Assembly: GCA_037954325.1 (NCBI GenBank) | Contig: JBBMNZ010000030.1 | Location: 1,779,501 to 1,843,500 of the forward strand | DNA: 64,000 bases | Origin: Fistularia commersonii | Lineage: Eukaryota; Chordata; Actinopteri; Syngnathiformes; Fistulariidae | Direction of reading: 5' to 3' | In this document: positions 1 through 10,232 of the stretch, piece by piece | How the letters are laid out: each line of letters starts with the position of its first letter | Numbering within the stretch: the first letter of the stretch is position 1 | Made by a program: the position numbers and the translations under genes | Notes under the pieces: model-generated | Databases searched by the model: none | Seen by the model: only the letters and a program-made list of their open reading frames with translations | What the model was told of the DNA's origin: nothing

Positions 1-317
1 AATTACATTTATTATTTTTCGCGTTACTCGTAAATATGTTACCCGAACGAAAACGATCACCCGAATTAATGTTTTTGTCAGTTGAGGCTTGCGATTAGTC
101 GTAAAAAGCTGCACTTAAAGATTCTTGTGGGAATTTCATCCAAATGTATCCAGGTATTTGACATCGGACTCATTTTTAATGTATTGTCGTAAATTCATAT
201 TAGCACAGGAATATTGTGCACTTATGATTATATTCAACAGTAACAAAGATATGACCCCCTTTACATATTATAGACCACTGCACAAAATTGGTTTTAGAGT
301 GGAAACGACACGGATCT
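1..317. other. Rad21 intronic sequence, nothing recognised
   Basis: AT-rich sequence upstream of the hAT-like element. I see no exon, RNA gene or clear repeat boundary. Short open frames here have no recognisable homology. Confidence 0.5.
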
Positions 318-944
318 CCTAACCCATCTTTACACTGCGGCTCCGAGTGGCTTAGGAAAATAAATTACAAATATTTAACTGAAGTGTATTTCAACTGTGT
401 TAATTCCTTTTTTTTACTTTTAGTTCTAAGTTGGAAGATTATTGTGATCTTGAAATATTAAATAAAATTATTATTTTTTTGCCGCTCAAAATAACGTCAC
501 ACTCGCGGAAGCCGGTAAAGTCCCGATTTGCAGATGCTGTGCGCAGAAGTTCAGGAGCAGAAGTCCCATAAACCAGGTGCAATAAATATTTATGAAGATA
601 TTTTGCAAATATTTATTTTTTATTGTTTACTGACACAGTGATTTTTTTTTTCCCTATTTATTTTTAAAATTCAGGTCAAGGCTCCGCTACACGCTCTGAA
701 AGCCCAAAGCTCAAAATGAGTTCATTACATAAATAAAATTGAATTTTCTCCGTAATATTTTGTGAATTTCAGAAGCAACACACGACACACTTGTTTATAC
801 AAAGTGTAAAGGTAATAAAAAAGCAATATATACGGTGGTGCCTTTATTTTAGACGTCAAAAAGTAATTGCGGCTCCCAGTGTTTTCTTTTCCGAGGACAC
901 CGGGTCCAAATGGCTCTTTGGGTGTTAAAGGTCGCCGACCCCTG
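318..944 (+). mobile_element. hAT-like non-autonomous element, copy 1
   Basis: This copy ends in GTCGCCGACCCCTG, the right terminus shared by four other copies in the window. Its body (a 'gcggctccgagtggcttagg' block, then 'ctaagttggaagattattgtg') matches those at 4.06, 18.9, 52.7 and 59.4 kb. The left terminus is degraded. It lies in the intron just before the first visible rad21 exon. No transposase is present. The hAT assignment rests on termini of the form CAGGGGTCGGCAACC and on one 8-base target duplication at another copy. Confidence 0.7.
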
Positions 945-997
945 GACTCGACGGACACAGGAAGAACCAACCCTGACCTTCTGGTGTTTGTCCTCAG

Positions 998-1818
998 ACC
1001 AGACTCTGATGGAAGAAGCTTCTCTGCAGCCGTCGGCCGTGGAGGGAAGCAGGACGACCCTGGACGACTCGGCCCAGCCCCCCCCGACCTCGCAGCGGGG
1101 CCTGAAACGCAAAACCCAGGACGCGGAGCCGGCCTTACCTGTGAGTCCCCCGGCGTCCATCTGACCTTCTGCTCCCTGGACCATCTCCTCCATGTCCTCC
1201 TCCCCTGCAGATGGGAGCTCTGGGGCAACAAGAGCAGCAGCTGCAGGAGCCCAGAGGAGGAGCCCAGGGGCCCGAGGCGTCCGGCGTGGACGCGCCTCCA
1301 GAGGAGACGCCCAACATCAGCCAGCTCATAGAGCTGGACCTGCTCGGAGACAAGGACAAGAAGAAGAACGAGGAGGACTCGGACGAGGAGGTTAAATCTA
1401 GACGTCCATTCGCAGGATCTGCTGTTCTTCTCCCCCGTTTCCAAAACTCCTTCTGTTTGTCCGCAGGAGGAGGAGGTGCAAGGAGGTGACCAGGACCAGG
1501 AGGAGAGGCGGTGGAACAAAAGAACCCAGCAGATGCTCCACGGCCTCCAGGTGCGTGTCGCTTGAAGATCCCGCTCGGGCGCGGATGAAGACCCGTACTT
1601 ATCGGTGGAATAATTAACCGTCGCAGAGGGTGATGACCAAGACGGGCGCTCGCTCCGTCAGCCTGCTGGACCTCTGCAGGAACAACAACAGGAAGCAAGC
1701 GGCCGCCAAGTTCTACAGCTTCCTGGTCCTGAAGAAGCAGCAAGCGGTGGAGCTGGTCCAGGAGGAACCCTACAGCGACATCGTCGCCGCGCCCGGCCCG
1801 CGCTTCCACATCATCTAA
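998..1818 (+). CDS. rad21: RAD21 cohesin subunit, C-terminal exons only (5' part outside window)
   Basis: RAD21 is the kleisin subunit of cohesin; its C-terminal winged helix binds the SMC1 head. Four exons are visible: 998-1140, 1211-1390, 1467-1550 and 1627-1818 (TAA at 1816). All have AG acceptors; the donors are GTGAGT, GTTAAA and GTGCGT, and phases agree. The last two exons give RWNKRTQQMLHGLQ followed by SLLDLCRNNNRKQAAAKFYS and the ending PGPRFHII, almost identical to vertebrate RAD21 as I remember it. Upstream is an acidic linker with EEETPNISQLIELDLL-type sequence. The first visible exon needs one base from an exon left of the window, so the gene is cut by the window edge and is not a pseudogene. 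A hAT-like element ends about 50 bases before this exon. Which teleost duplicate it is (rad21b by its linkage to class III genes) is inference. Confidence 0.93.
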
Positions 1819-2690
1819 AACCCCAGAGCGCCGGCGGTTCCTCCGACCGATCATCTTCTGGCGGATCCGCGTTTATTTTTTGCTTCTCGTGTCGGAGCCG
1901 CGGCGGGAGGAAGAAATGTTTTAGCAATGTTTACGTCTTGATCTGAGTTAGCGTTAGCGCTTCCCCCCCCGGGGGTTGACCGGGTTCCTCCCGCTGGAGT
2001 TTCGCCGGACACCCTGAACGACGAGCTTCTCGTCGCCTCTGTGAGTTTCTATGAACGTGCTAGAACGTTCCTTCTGCAGCCCCTCCCTTCCAAGATCACC
2101 TTCAACGCAACGTTAGCCGCGACCTGCATGCACGCTCGTCTTAGCCGCTCGATTAGCGGGGTTTGCGTCGTAGAGACGTTCGTCCGGTGCACGTTGCCGG
2201 GTCGTCGCAGCTCGTGGTAGATTAGTCAGGTGCTTCGTGCGGTTGGTTACCGTAAAGCTTGTAGAATTCTCGATTTGGATCCCGAACCTTGTTGTTTTTT
2301 TTGTTTTTTCCCGGTCATTTCGAAAAAGCTAGCTGACACAATGTCGTGTTTAGGTTACGCCGTCCAAAATCATCCTGTCCTTTATTGTTGATTGTAATTC
2401 GACAAATTATAAATAATAGAGAATTAAGTCAATGATGTTTGGCTTTTCTAAAACAGATTTTTATTCTAAAAAAAAACAGTGTTCAAGCAAAGCCTGAATG
2501 AATGTATTTGTTATGTGTGACTCATCGCACTTGAAAAAGAAGAAAAAAAATAAATTACCGTCTGGAATCAAACCCCACAAACGTCTCGTGTCCTGCATCC
2601 CTGGGAGTTTGCACGCCCTTCGGATGACCTTCGAGTCACGGAAAGTAAACCTCCAGGTTTCACGCTCTGAATCGGGGGATTGACGGCGGC
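1819..2690 (+). other. rad21 3' UTR and downstream spacer
   Basis: This follows the rad21 stop codon. It contains AATAAA-like hexamers near 2410 and 2549 that could serve as polyadenylation signals. No other gene is visible before the minisatellite. Confidence 0.5.
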
Positions 2691-2967
2691 GGTCGGGAGA
2701 ATCCTAGGATGTTCTAGGGTGCAGCCGAGGTCGGGAGAATCCTGGGATGTCCTGGGATGCAGCCGAGGCCGGGAGACTCCTAGGATGTCCTAGGGTGCGG
2801 ACGAGGCCAGGAGAATCCTAGGATGTCCTGGGATGCAGCCGAGGCCGGGAGACTCCTAGGATGTCCTAGGGTGCAGCCGAGGCCAGGAGAATCCTAGGAT
2901 GTCCTGGGATGCAGCCGAGGCCGGGAGAATCCTGGGATGTCCTAGGGTGCAGCCGAGGCCGGGAGAA
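2691..2967. repeat. 38-bp minisatellite, seven units plus a partial
   Basis: Seven units of 38 bases run head to tail from 2691 to 2956, followed by about 11 bases of an eighth. The consensus is of the form ggccgggagaatcctaggat then gtcctagggtgcagccga. Units differ mainly at taggat/tgggat, ctaggg/ctggga and ccggg/ccagg, and partly alternate. The right end overlaps the last codons and stop of utp23 on the minus strand. Confidence 0.95.
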
Positions 2968-5703
2968 CCGACGCGTCGCCTCCGTCCGTCCGGCGTCTCT
3001 TGTGCCGACTCCTCTTCTTCTTCCCCTCCTGCTCCTCCGTCTGTTTCCTCGGCGGCGTCGGCAGCCCTTTCTTTTTCTTCTTCAGGCAGCTGAGGGGGTT
3101 GGGGTTGGTCCGCTTCCTCTTCTTTCCACGCTTTTCCCGGATCTTGGTCGGGATGCCCTGCTCCCGCTTCAGGCCGCGGATGCTCTGCCTCTCGGCGGCG
3201 CTGAGGAGATCCGCCTGGACGGCCTGGACGCGGTCCAGGGACGCCTGGCTGGGCTTGTCCAGCACGATGGTGTTGAGGATGATGTAGAGCAGAGGCACCC
3301 CGGGGATCTTCTTCAGGCCCTCTGTGACCTTGCGATCCTGCACGACGTGAAGCCACAAATGAATCTGGAGTGAGAGATGCTAACTTATGCTAACTTGCTA
3401 ACGGTGTTTGCTTGTGTAAAGCCTTTTTTTTTTTTTTTTTTATAATCCCCCGGCAATTTCACTTATATTCAAAATAATTGGTAAACGCGACAGGTTAGCT
3501 GGCAAGAAGAAAAACAAAGTGTTTATTCCATCCCTTTGCGCCCAAAAAGTACTGAATTAATTTTACATTTTTAACAAATGAGTGCAAAACGAGCACTACT
3601 TCTTCTCCTGTGGACCTTCAGGGGTCTCCAAAGAGAATCCACCTTCTCCATCTAACCCTATTCTCTGGATCCTCCTCTCTCACACCAACAAGCTTCATAT
3701 CTTCTCTCAGACGTCCATCAATCCTCTCAGCATCCGTCTCTCAATATCTTCACCATCCCAACCATCTCACTCTATGTCCAGAACATCTAACATGTGCCGT
3801 CCCTCTGATGGACTCATTCCTGATCCTCTCCATCCTGGTCGCTCCAAAAGAGAACCTCAACATCTTCATCTCTGTGACCTCCAGCTCCACCTCCTGTCTT
3901 TTGGTCATTGTAGATGTTTCTAGATCATCTCACCAGGTTCTCCTCCACCTTTCCTTTCCTTCTGGCTGATGTTCTTCTATCTGACACTTTTCTCCACCCA
4001 TTCCAACCTGCTTCATCTCGTCTCCTCACCTCTTTTCCACACTCTCCTACGCTCTGGACCAGAAGTCGCCAACCCGCGGTTCTCTCATCTTTACACTGTG
4101 GCTCCGAGTGGCTTAGGAATAAACTTTAAATATTTAATTGAAGTATATTTCATTTGTGTTAATTCCTGTTTTTTTTTACTTTTAGTTCTAAGTTGGAAGA
4201 TTATTGTGATCTTGAAATATTAAATAAAATTATATTTATTATTTTTCGCCGCTCAAAATAACCTCACACTCGCGGAAGCCGGGAAAGTCACGATTTGCAG
4301 ATGCTGTGCGCAGAAGTTCAGGAGTAGAAGTCCCATAAACCAGGTAAAATAAATATTTATGAAGATATTTTGCAAATATTTATTTATTTATTTATTTATT
4401 TTTATTTATTTATTTTAATTGCGGCTCCCAGTGTTTTCTTTTCCGAGGAAACCGGGTCCAAATGGCTCTTTGGGTGTTAAAGGTCGCCGACCCCTGGACT
4501 AGACTGTTGACCCCAAGTACCTGAGATCCTCCACCTTCTTGATCTCCACTCCCTGCAGCCTCGCCGTTCCACCCGAGTTCCTCTCATTCACACACATATA
4601 TTCTGTCTTGCCACTAACTTTCTTTCCTCTTCTTTCCAGCTCATACCTCCACCTCTCTAGATGTTCCTCAACCCGTTCTCTGCTCTCACTACAGATCACA
4701 ATGTCACCTGCAACCATCACCATCCATGGAGATTCCTGTCTAACCTCATCCGTCAGCCTGTCCATCACCACTGCAAATAAAACTACATATAAAATGTTTA
4801 AAACAGCATTCGCTTGTTGTTTTTAGACTTTCAAATCATTTCATAATTCTAAATCTTTGTACTTTAGACCTTAAGACACTTTACACTACAATTTTTCCTT
4901 TCATCATACTATAGTGCACTCCTTACCTCACTTGTTACTAAGACACTTATAGTTTTATCACTTGTTTACTAAGACACTTATATTTTCACTGAGACACTTT
5001 ATAGTTTATAGTTTATTTTTGTTCTAATTCTGCCTTTTTCTTTTTATTATTTATTACTGTTATATTTTCTGTAACTCTGGCACAACAATTTCCTTCGGGA
5101 TTAATAAAGTTGTTCTTATCTTATCTTATCTTATCTTATCTTATCTTATCTTATCGCCTTGACTTGTTACTTAGACACTTTATAGTTTTATTTGTTTTTC
5201 TTATTCTCCCCCCTTTTTTTATACTGTTTATACAATTTCCTACTATTATTTATTATTGTTATGTTTTACTTGAAACTCTGGCACAACAGTTTCCTTCAAG
5301 ATAAATAAAGTTGTTCTTATTCTTATTGAGATGAGATGAGAACAACTTTATTAATCCCAAAGGAAATGGTTGTGCCAGAGTTTCAAGTAAAAAACATAAC
5401 AGTAATAGATGATAGTAGAAAGGAGGAAGAATAAGAAATATAATGAAATATGAATTGTCTTAACTGTTAGCAGTTACTACAAAGATTGAAGATTCCCTGC
5501 GGCTGAGGGAAGAAGAATATATATTTATTCTTCTTCCCGATGATTATTCATGGGTGTCTTGCTAACTTCTATCTCTCTATTCATATTCACATTTATTTTC
5601 CTTTTTTATTGGCATTTTTTTTGACATTATAACTGTTACACTGCTGTGACAAAGGAATTTCCCCCATGGAGATCAATACATTTTATCTTTAACACAAGAT
5701 CCA

Positions 5704-5745
<42 letters not shown>

Positions 5746-6108
5746 CTGAGTGGCCACAAAGTAGTTGTGTGGGTTTGTGTCTTGCACCATGGACAGCAGG
5801 CAGGTGGAAGCTGGCACCGGGTTCTTCAGGTGAGGACACCTCCTCACCTGGAACTTCTGCAGGATGATCTTGGCTCCGTAGAGCTGCGTCCCCAGAACCT
5901 CCAGCTCCTTCAAGGCACAGCTGGTGGTGCAAAGCTGCACCTCCCCCATCAGATACTTGGGCATCTGCTCCTTGATCTGGATCTTGTTCTTCAGCGCCGC
6001 CTCGCAGAAAGTGCCGTCGATGAGGATCTGATGGGGCTCCCGGAAGTTAAAGTTGTATTTGTAGAAGGACAGAGTCTTCTTAGCGACTTTTTGCCTCTTT
6101 ATCTTCAT
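2942..6108 (-). CDS. utp23: UTP23, small-subunit processome component
   Basis: UTP23 is a nucleolar PIN-like-fold protein needed for early cleavages of pre-rRNA and release of snR30/U17. Two coding exons are visible: 6108-5746 (121 codons, starting MKIKRQKVAKKTLSFYKYNF) and 3337-2942 (131 codons plus TAG). The total is 252 aa, close to the human 249. Recognisable blocks are REPHQILIDGTFCEAALK, MPKYLMGEVQLCTTSC, NPHNYFVATQ, PGVPLLYIILNTIVLDKPS and the basic tail NPLSCLKKKKK. The junction is ATQ|DRK, phase 0, with donor GTACAC and acceptor GTGCAG. The donor runs directly into a CA repeat. The 2.4-kb intron holds an RTE fragment, a hAT-like element and LINE tails. The last residues (ASVLPASAAP) and the stop lie in the edge of the 38-bp minisatellite. 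It is convergent with rad21, as in human 8q24. Confidence 0.95.
3600..4775 (-). mobile_element. RTE-like non-LTR retrotransposon fragment, split by a hAT-like element
   Basis: On the minus strand, 4771-4500 encodes a reverse-transcriptase segment, with motif VAGDIVICSESRERVEEHLE (the ADD box reads AGD) and then KTEYMCVNE and LQGVEIKKVEDLRYLGSTV. The 3600-4059 part corresponds to the element's downstream/3' region, of the 'ctgtggagacccctgaagg' type. A hAT-like element (4060-4496) interrupts it. It lies inside the utp23 intron, on the same strand as utp23, and is too truncated to be active. Confidence 0.75.
4060..4496 (+). mobile_element. hAT-like non-autonomous element, copy 2, nested in the RTE fragment
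   Basis: It runs from CAGAAGTCGCCAACC to GTCGCCGACCCCTG. It is shorter than copy 1 because an internal segment is missing. The flanks (ctctggac and gactagac) match at only five of eight positions, so a target duplication is suggested but imperfect. Confidence 0.7.
4860..5560. mobile_element. Cluster of LINE 3' tails in both orientations
   Basis: Copies of a tail reading 'aactctggcacaacaatttc', 'cttcgggataaataaagttg', then a TTCTTA/CTTAT run. Two are in plus orientation (about 4860-5157 and 5158-5325) and one is reversed (about 5327-5525). 5111-5155 is a pure CTTAT-type repeat generated by the tail. No coding sequence is present. A CR1/L2/Rex-type source is likely, but I cannot name the family. 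Confidence 0.65.
5707..5744. repeat. (GT)n microsatellite beside the utp23 splice donor
   Basis: An uninterrupted GT run on the plus strand (AC on the utp23 sense strand) beginning two bases into the utp23 intron. Confidence 0.95.
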
Positions 6109-6444
6109 GCTGGCGGCTGGGTCAAATCAATCCCCACCTCCAGGGAGATCGGAATAGACAGAAATGTGTCTTTAAAAGGGTTTCATCCAGGATTTGAGCA
6201 GTAATTAGCAGGAATTTCCCTCCACGCCGCGTCAGATGGAGGTTGAGACGAGGAACACGCTGGGGTTGCTCACCTGAAAAGCGTCCGTGTGGAAACTAAA
6301 ACCCCCCAGTCAAAGGTTCCGGGCGAAACGCAACAACGAAAACCCGCTCAGTGTTTGGAAATAAAATGTTTTACAGAAAACTTATTCCCTGGACGTCAAA
6401 ACAAAAATAACATTTTAAATAAATTTGATAAGGAATCGATTACC

Positions 6445-6935
6445 ACGCTGTAAACTATGTATGTAGAGACCCACTTCAAAATTATGAATGACATCTACCC
6501 ATCGAAGGAATTATTGAGGGTACGCTTTAATTTTGAAGATAATATTTGGACATTTTGTGAAGGCAACATTGAAACCAATGAACATATATTTTTCTCATGC
6601 AAAAAGGTACAGGGCTTTTGGGCTAAAACTCAAAAATAGGTTAAAGATAATTTTCCATCGTCACCCGTTTCCTTCTCAAGAGATGATATAACATTTGGTT
6701 TACTTTTAAGCAACAAAAGAAATGAATTATGTGTCAATGTTATTTAAGGTCTGGCCGAGTTCTTCATTCACATAGACAGAATGCAAAAATGCTCCCCAAA
6801 TTTTACGTTCTTTATAAACGATTTTGAATTATATAAAAAAATCCTTAAAACTCATGGAAAATCCAAAAACCCAAAAATATACAGTTTGATGTCTGAGATT
6901 CGTTGTGAACCACCAACTTAATTACATGTTACATT
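6445..6935 (+). mobile_element. L1-type LINE ORF2 C-terminal remnant
   Basis: 6457-6639 reads MNDIYPSKELLRVRFNFEDN, followed by ETNEHIFFSCKKVQGFW, the Cys/His-containing C-terminal region of fish L1-like ORF2. After a stop and frameshift, homologous-looking sequence continues (DDITFGLLLSNKRNELC and so on) to about 6930. It is a dead fragment in the utp23-rnf5 spacer. Confidence 0.65.
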
Positions 6936-7515
6936 GCCCTTACAAGTTTTTTTTCCCCTTTCTTTTTCATTTTATTTGTCTATCTATGTATTTAATTATT
7001 TCCTTTTACTTTCTTTTTCATCTGGCGTCATAAATTTCTCACAAACCGTTAACACTATTAACTTTTGATTACGTACAGAACGAATGTCCTTTGCTTCCTC
7101 ATCCCTGGTTGTTTCATTGACAATAAGTTCTACCTTGCCATGTTTATTTGTACATATGCATATTTGTCTGTACTATTAATGTTCATTAAAAAAAAAAAAA
7201 AAGTTTGGAAATATTCTGTCAAATTTGCATTTCACGAAACAAGTTCCATGATAAAAAATATATTTTAAATGTATTTATTTCAAAGAGTTTATCGGCATAT
7301 GTACAGCCTTGAAACGTAGTTTCCTTCACAATGTTTTAAAGTTTTTATGTTGCCAGAGGTGGAAAAAAAAAAAACAATAAATAATGAGTCCAGTAAGTAG
7401 TTGCATCCCATGGACACATGAAAAAATACATTTTAATTTATGAGGCTTCGCTGTAACCTGTTGTAGTTTATTATTTTGAGTACAGACGGTTTACAAATTA
7501 ATCGATGTGAAAACT
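6936..7515. other. Intergenic spacer, nothing recognised
   Basis: AT-rich spacer between the L1 remnant and a decayed MITE. It holds homopolymer runs, and no gene or RNA is seen. Confidence 0.5.
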
Positions 7516-7895
7516 CAATGCTCAAACAAATTCAGGAAACACTAAAATCATCATAGATCTGAGTGAACAAAAATATTCTTATGAATTAAATGATGAAATA
7601 TTATTATTAGATACATTGTTCTTTACATAGTTAAATGTGCTGACAACAAAATCACTCAAAATTGATCAATGGAAATCAAATGTATCAACCCATGGAGGTC
7701 TGGATTTGGAGTCAGACTCCAAATTAAAGTGTAAAAACACACGACAGGCTGATCCAACGTTGATATTATGTACTTAAAACAAGTCAAAATGAATCCCTGT
7801 TGCTTCCTAAGTGGACAGTTTGATTTCACACAAGTGTGATTGACTTGTAGTTACATTATGTTGTTTAAGTGTCACCTTTATTTATTTGTGCAGTA
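7516..7895 (+). mobile_element. Decayed Tc1/mariner-type MITE
   Basis: It aligns by eye along its length with the intact copy at 8687-9042: 'gctgacaacaaaatcac', 'caacccatggaggtctgga', then a right end 'gtcacctttatttatttgtg cagta'. The termini are diverged and it has small indels, so it is an older insertion. Confidence 0.75.
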
Positions 7896-8439
7896 CATTT
7901 TCAAATCAATAACATCACCATCAAAAATACACAAAAGGAAAAAAACGACATAAATGTATTTTCTGCTAGAAATATTCATTATTATACATTTAGTTTATGC
8001 CAATGTCACCTTTATTGCTTTTATTTCACTTGTGTCTTCATTCTTGCGTCGTGCATATGCACAGTGTCAGTACATGTCAAGTTCCTTAAATAAAATGGTT
8101 TATTTATATTATGATTTTTTTTCCCAATACTATTTTTTTTTTTTTTTTGCCAAATACAATTTTTTTTCTTCTATTGAATAATAAATAGTGAGCAGATACA
8201 CAGATGTACAAACAAACATAGCAATGTAGAATTGAATGTCAATGAAACAACCGGGGATGAGGGAGCAAAGGACATAAAGACATTGGTTCTGTATGTAATC
8301 AGAAGTTAACGGTGTTAAAGCTTTGTGAGGAATGTTTAATGCTAGACAAAAAAGAAAGTAATCAAATTAATAGATAGATGACTTGTTACTTGACTTGATA
8401 GATGACTTGTTACTTGACTAACTTGACTTACTTGACTTT

Positions 8440-9185
8440 ACTTGATGACTTGTTGGCTATCAGACTTTTTAATTCCTCTTCCCTCAGCCGCAGGGAATCT
8501 TCAATCTTTGTAGTTACAGTTAACAGTTAAGACAATTCATATTTCATTGTATTTCTTATTCTTCCTCCTTTCTACTATTATCTATTACTGTTATGTTTTT
8601 TACTTGAAACTCTGGCACAACAATTTCCTTCAGGATAAATAAAGTTGTTCTCATCTTATCTCATCTCATTACTTAGACACTTTATACACTGCTCAAAAAA
8701 ATAAAGGGAACACTTAAAAAACACATCCTAGATCTAAATGAATGAAATATTCTTATGAAATACTTTGCTCTTTACACAGTTGAATGTGCTGACAACAAAA
8801 TCACACAAAAATGATCAATGGAAATCACTTGTATCAACCCATGGAGGTCTGATTAGGAATCACACTCCAAATTAAAGTGTAAAAACAAACTCCAGGCTGA
8901 TCCAACTTTGATGTAATGTCCTCAAAACAAGTCAAAATGAATCTGTGTTGCTTCCTGAGTGGACACTATGATTTCACACAAGTGTGATTGACTTGAAGTT
9001 ACATTGTGTTGTTCAAGTGTTCCCTTTATTTTTTTGAGCAGTATAGTTTTATTTGTATTACTTATTCTCCCTCCTTTATTTATGCTGTTTATACAATTTC
9101 CAACTATTATTTATTTTGTTACGTTTTACTTGAAACTCTGGCACAACAATTTCCTTCGGGATAAATAAAGTTGTTATTATTATTA
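8440..9185 (+). mobile_element. LINE 3' tail copy interrupted by a MITE
   Basis: A non-LTR tail ('ttaattcctcttccctcagc cgcaggg', then 'aactctggcacaacaatttc') is followed by a second tail copy that is split at 8686/9043 by the MITE. Joining the flanks restores a sequence like the intact tail at 5160-5215. Confidence 0.7.
8687..9042 (+). mobile_element. Tc1/mariner-type MITE, intact termini and TA target duplication
   Basis: About 356 bases with inverted termini CACTGCTCAAAAAAATAAAG / CTTTATTTTTTTGAGCAGTA, flanked by TA on both sides. It has no coding capacity. A close relative lies in skiv2l intron 25 (58332-58688). Confidence 0.88.
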
Positions 9186-9189
9186 TGAT

Positions 9190-9390
9190 AAAGTTGAAAT
9201 GATCGTTGTTGTGACGTAGTAGGGGGCGGTCCCGACATTAGCCCCGCCCCTCGGCTTGTTTTTCCCGGAAACGGAAGTGGTCTTTCAGGTACGCGAGCCC
9301 GTTCAGGCGACAGCCGTTGGCGTCGGGCTCCGAAGCTAACCGTTAGCCGCCTTCGGTCGGCTCCGCACGTACGACTCGCCCAGCAGCATC
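9190..9390 (+). promoter_or_regulatory. rnf5 promoter region
   Basis: The base composition becomes GC-rich just before the rnf5 ATG. Visible candidate sites are a CRE-like TGACGTAG near 9212, Sp1-type GGGGGCGG near 9222 and CCCCGCCCC near 9242, and an ETS-type CGGAAGTGG near 9271. There is no TATA box. The site assignments are by eye. Confidence 0.6.
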
Positions 9391-10179
9391 ATGGCGGCCG
9401 CGGATCCCCGGTCCTCCAGCGACGGCGGGCCGGCTAGCAGGGGAGGAATCCCGGGCGGGGAAAGCGGCGGGGACCGTGACGGCCCGGGAGGCGGCGGGGA
9501 AGGCGAGCGGGAGCGGGACCGAGCCACCTTCGAGTGCAACATTTGTTTGGACACTGCCCGGGACGCGGTCATCAGTATGTGCGGCCACTTGTTCTGGTAC
9601 GAACCGCGGCGGGGAGGCGGGGAGGCGGGGAGGCGGGGACCGGCCGGCGGTCCCCCGGCCCGGGGTGGAAGTCGGAACCAGACCGTGCGGCCTTTGTTTA
9701 TCATTTACCCGTGTTGTGAGTAGAGAGTCGCCGAAATGTGCCAGGTTAACCGCCGGTTCGCCGCCGAGACAGGCTGGACTTCGACCCCCGGCCGCCGGCG
9801 GCGAAGGGCGGGTCGGGCCGGGGCGCAGGCCGACTCCCGTCACGGGATCCCGGCGGTCAGAGGTCACACCGCCTCGGTTCCCCTCGGAGCCCCAAACTCG
9901 ATCGCAGATCGATTCTTCATCGATTACCCGGACGTTTCACCGATTTGAGATAAGCGGCGAAACAGGAGCGTTTGCAAGGCGATTCAGCTGCAGCTTTTCT
10001 CCTAAATCCCCCCCACAAGACCTGCGGTGCACGTCGAAGTGCGCGTCCGCTTATTCATGACAACAGCGGATTACAGTTAAACCTCACCGCCTTCTTTAGA
10101 AAAGAATAAAAAAAAAAAAGTTTGCAAAGGTCAGAATAGCCTTGTCATTGACACGTGTTTACAAAGAACAAACACACAC

Positions 10180-10232
<53 letters not shown>

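Noticed and set aside
725..1519. Long open frame on the minus strand across the rad21 exons
   Set aside because: It is the complement of spliced rad21 exons; it crosses introns and has no recognisable domain.
2691..2967. CRISPR-like array
   Set aside because: The units are directly adjacent with no spacers; this is a minisatellite in a vertebrate genome.
4499..4771. Host gene encoding a reverse-transcriptase-like protein
   Set aside because: It is a truncated retrotransposon fragment in the utp23 intron.
5689..5745. Open frames reading through GT/CA repeats (HTHTHT, VCVCVC)
   Set aside because: They are microsatellite translations. The real utp23 exon ends at the donor before the repeat.
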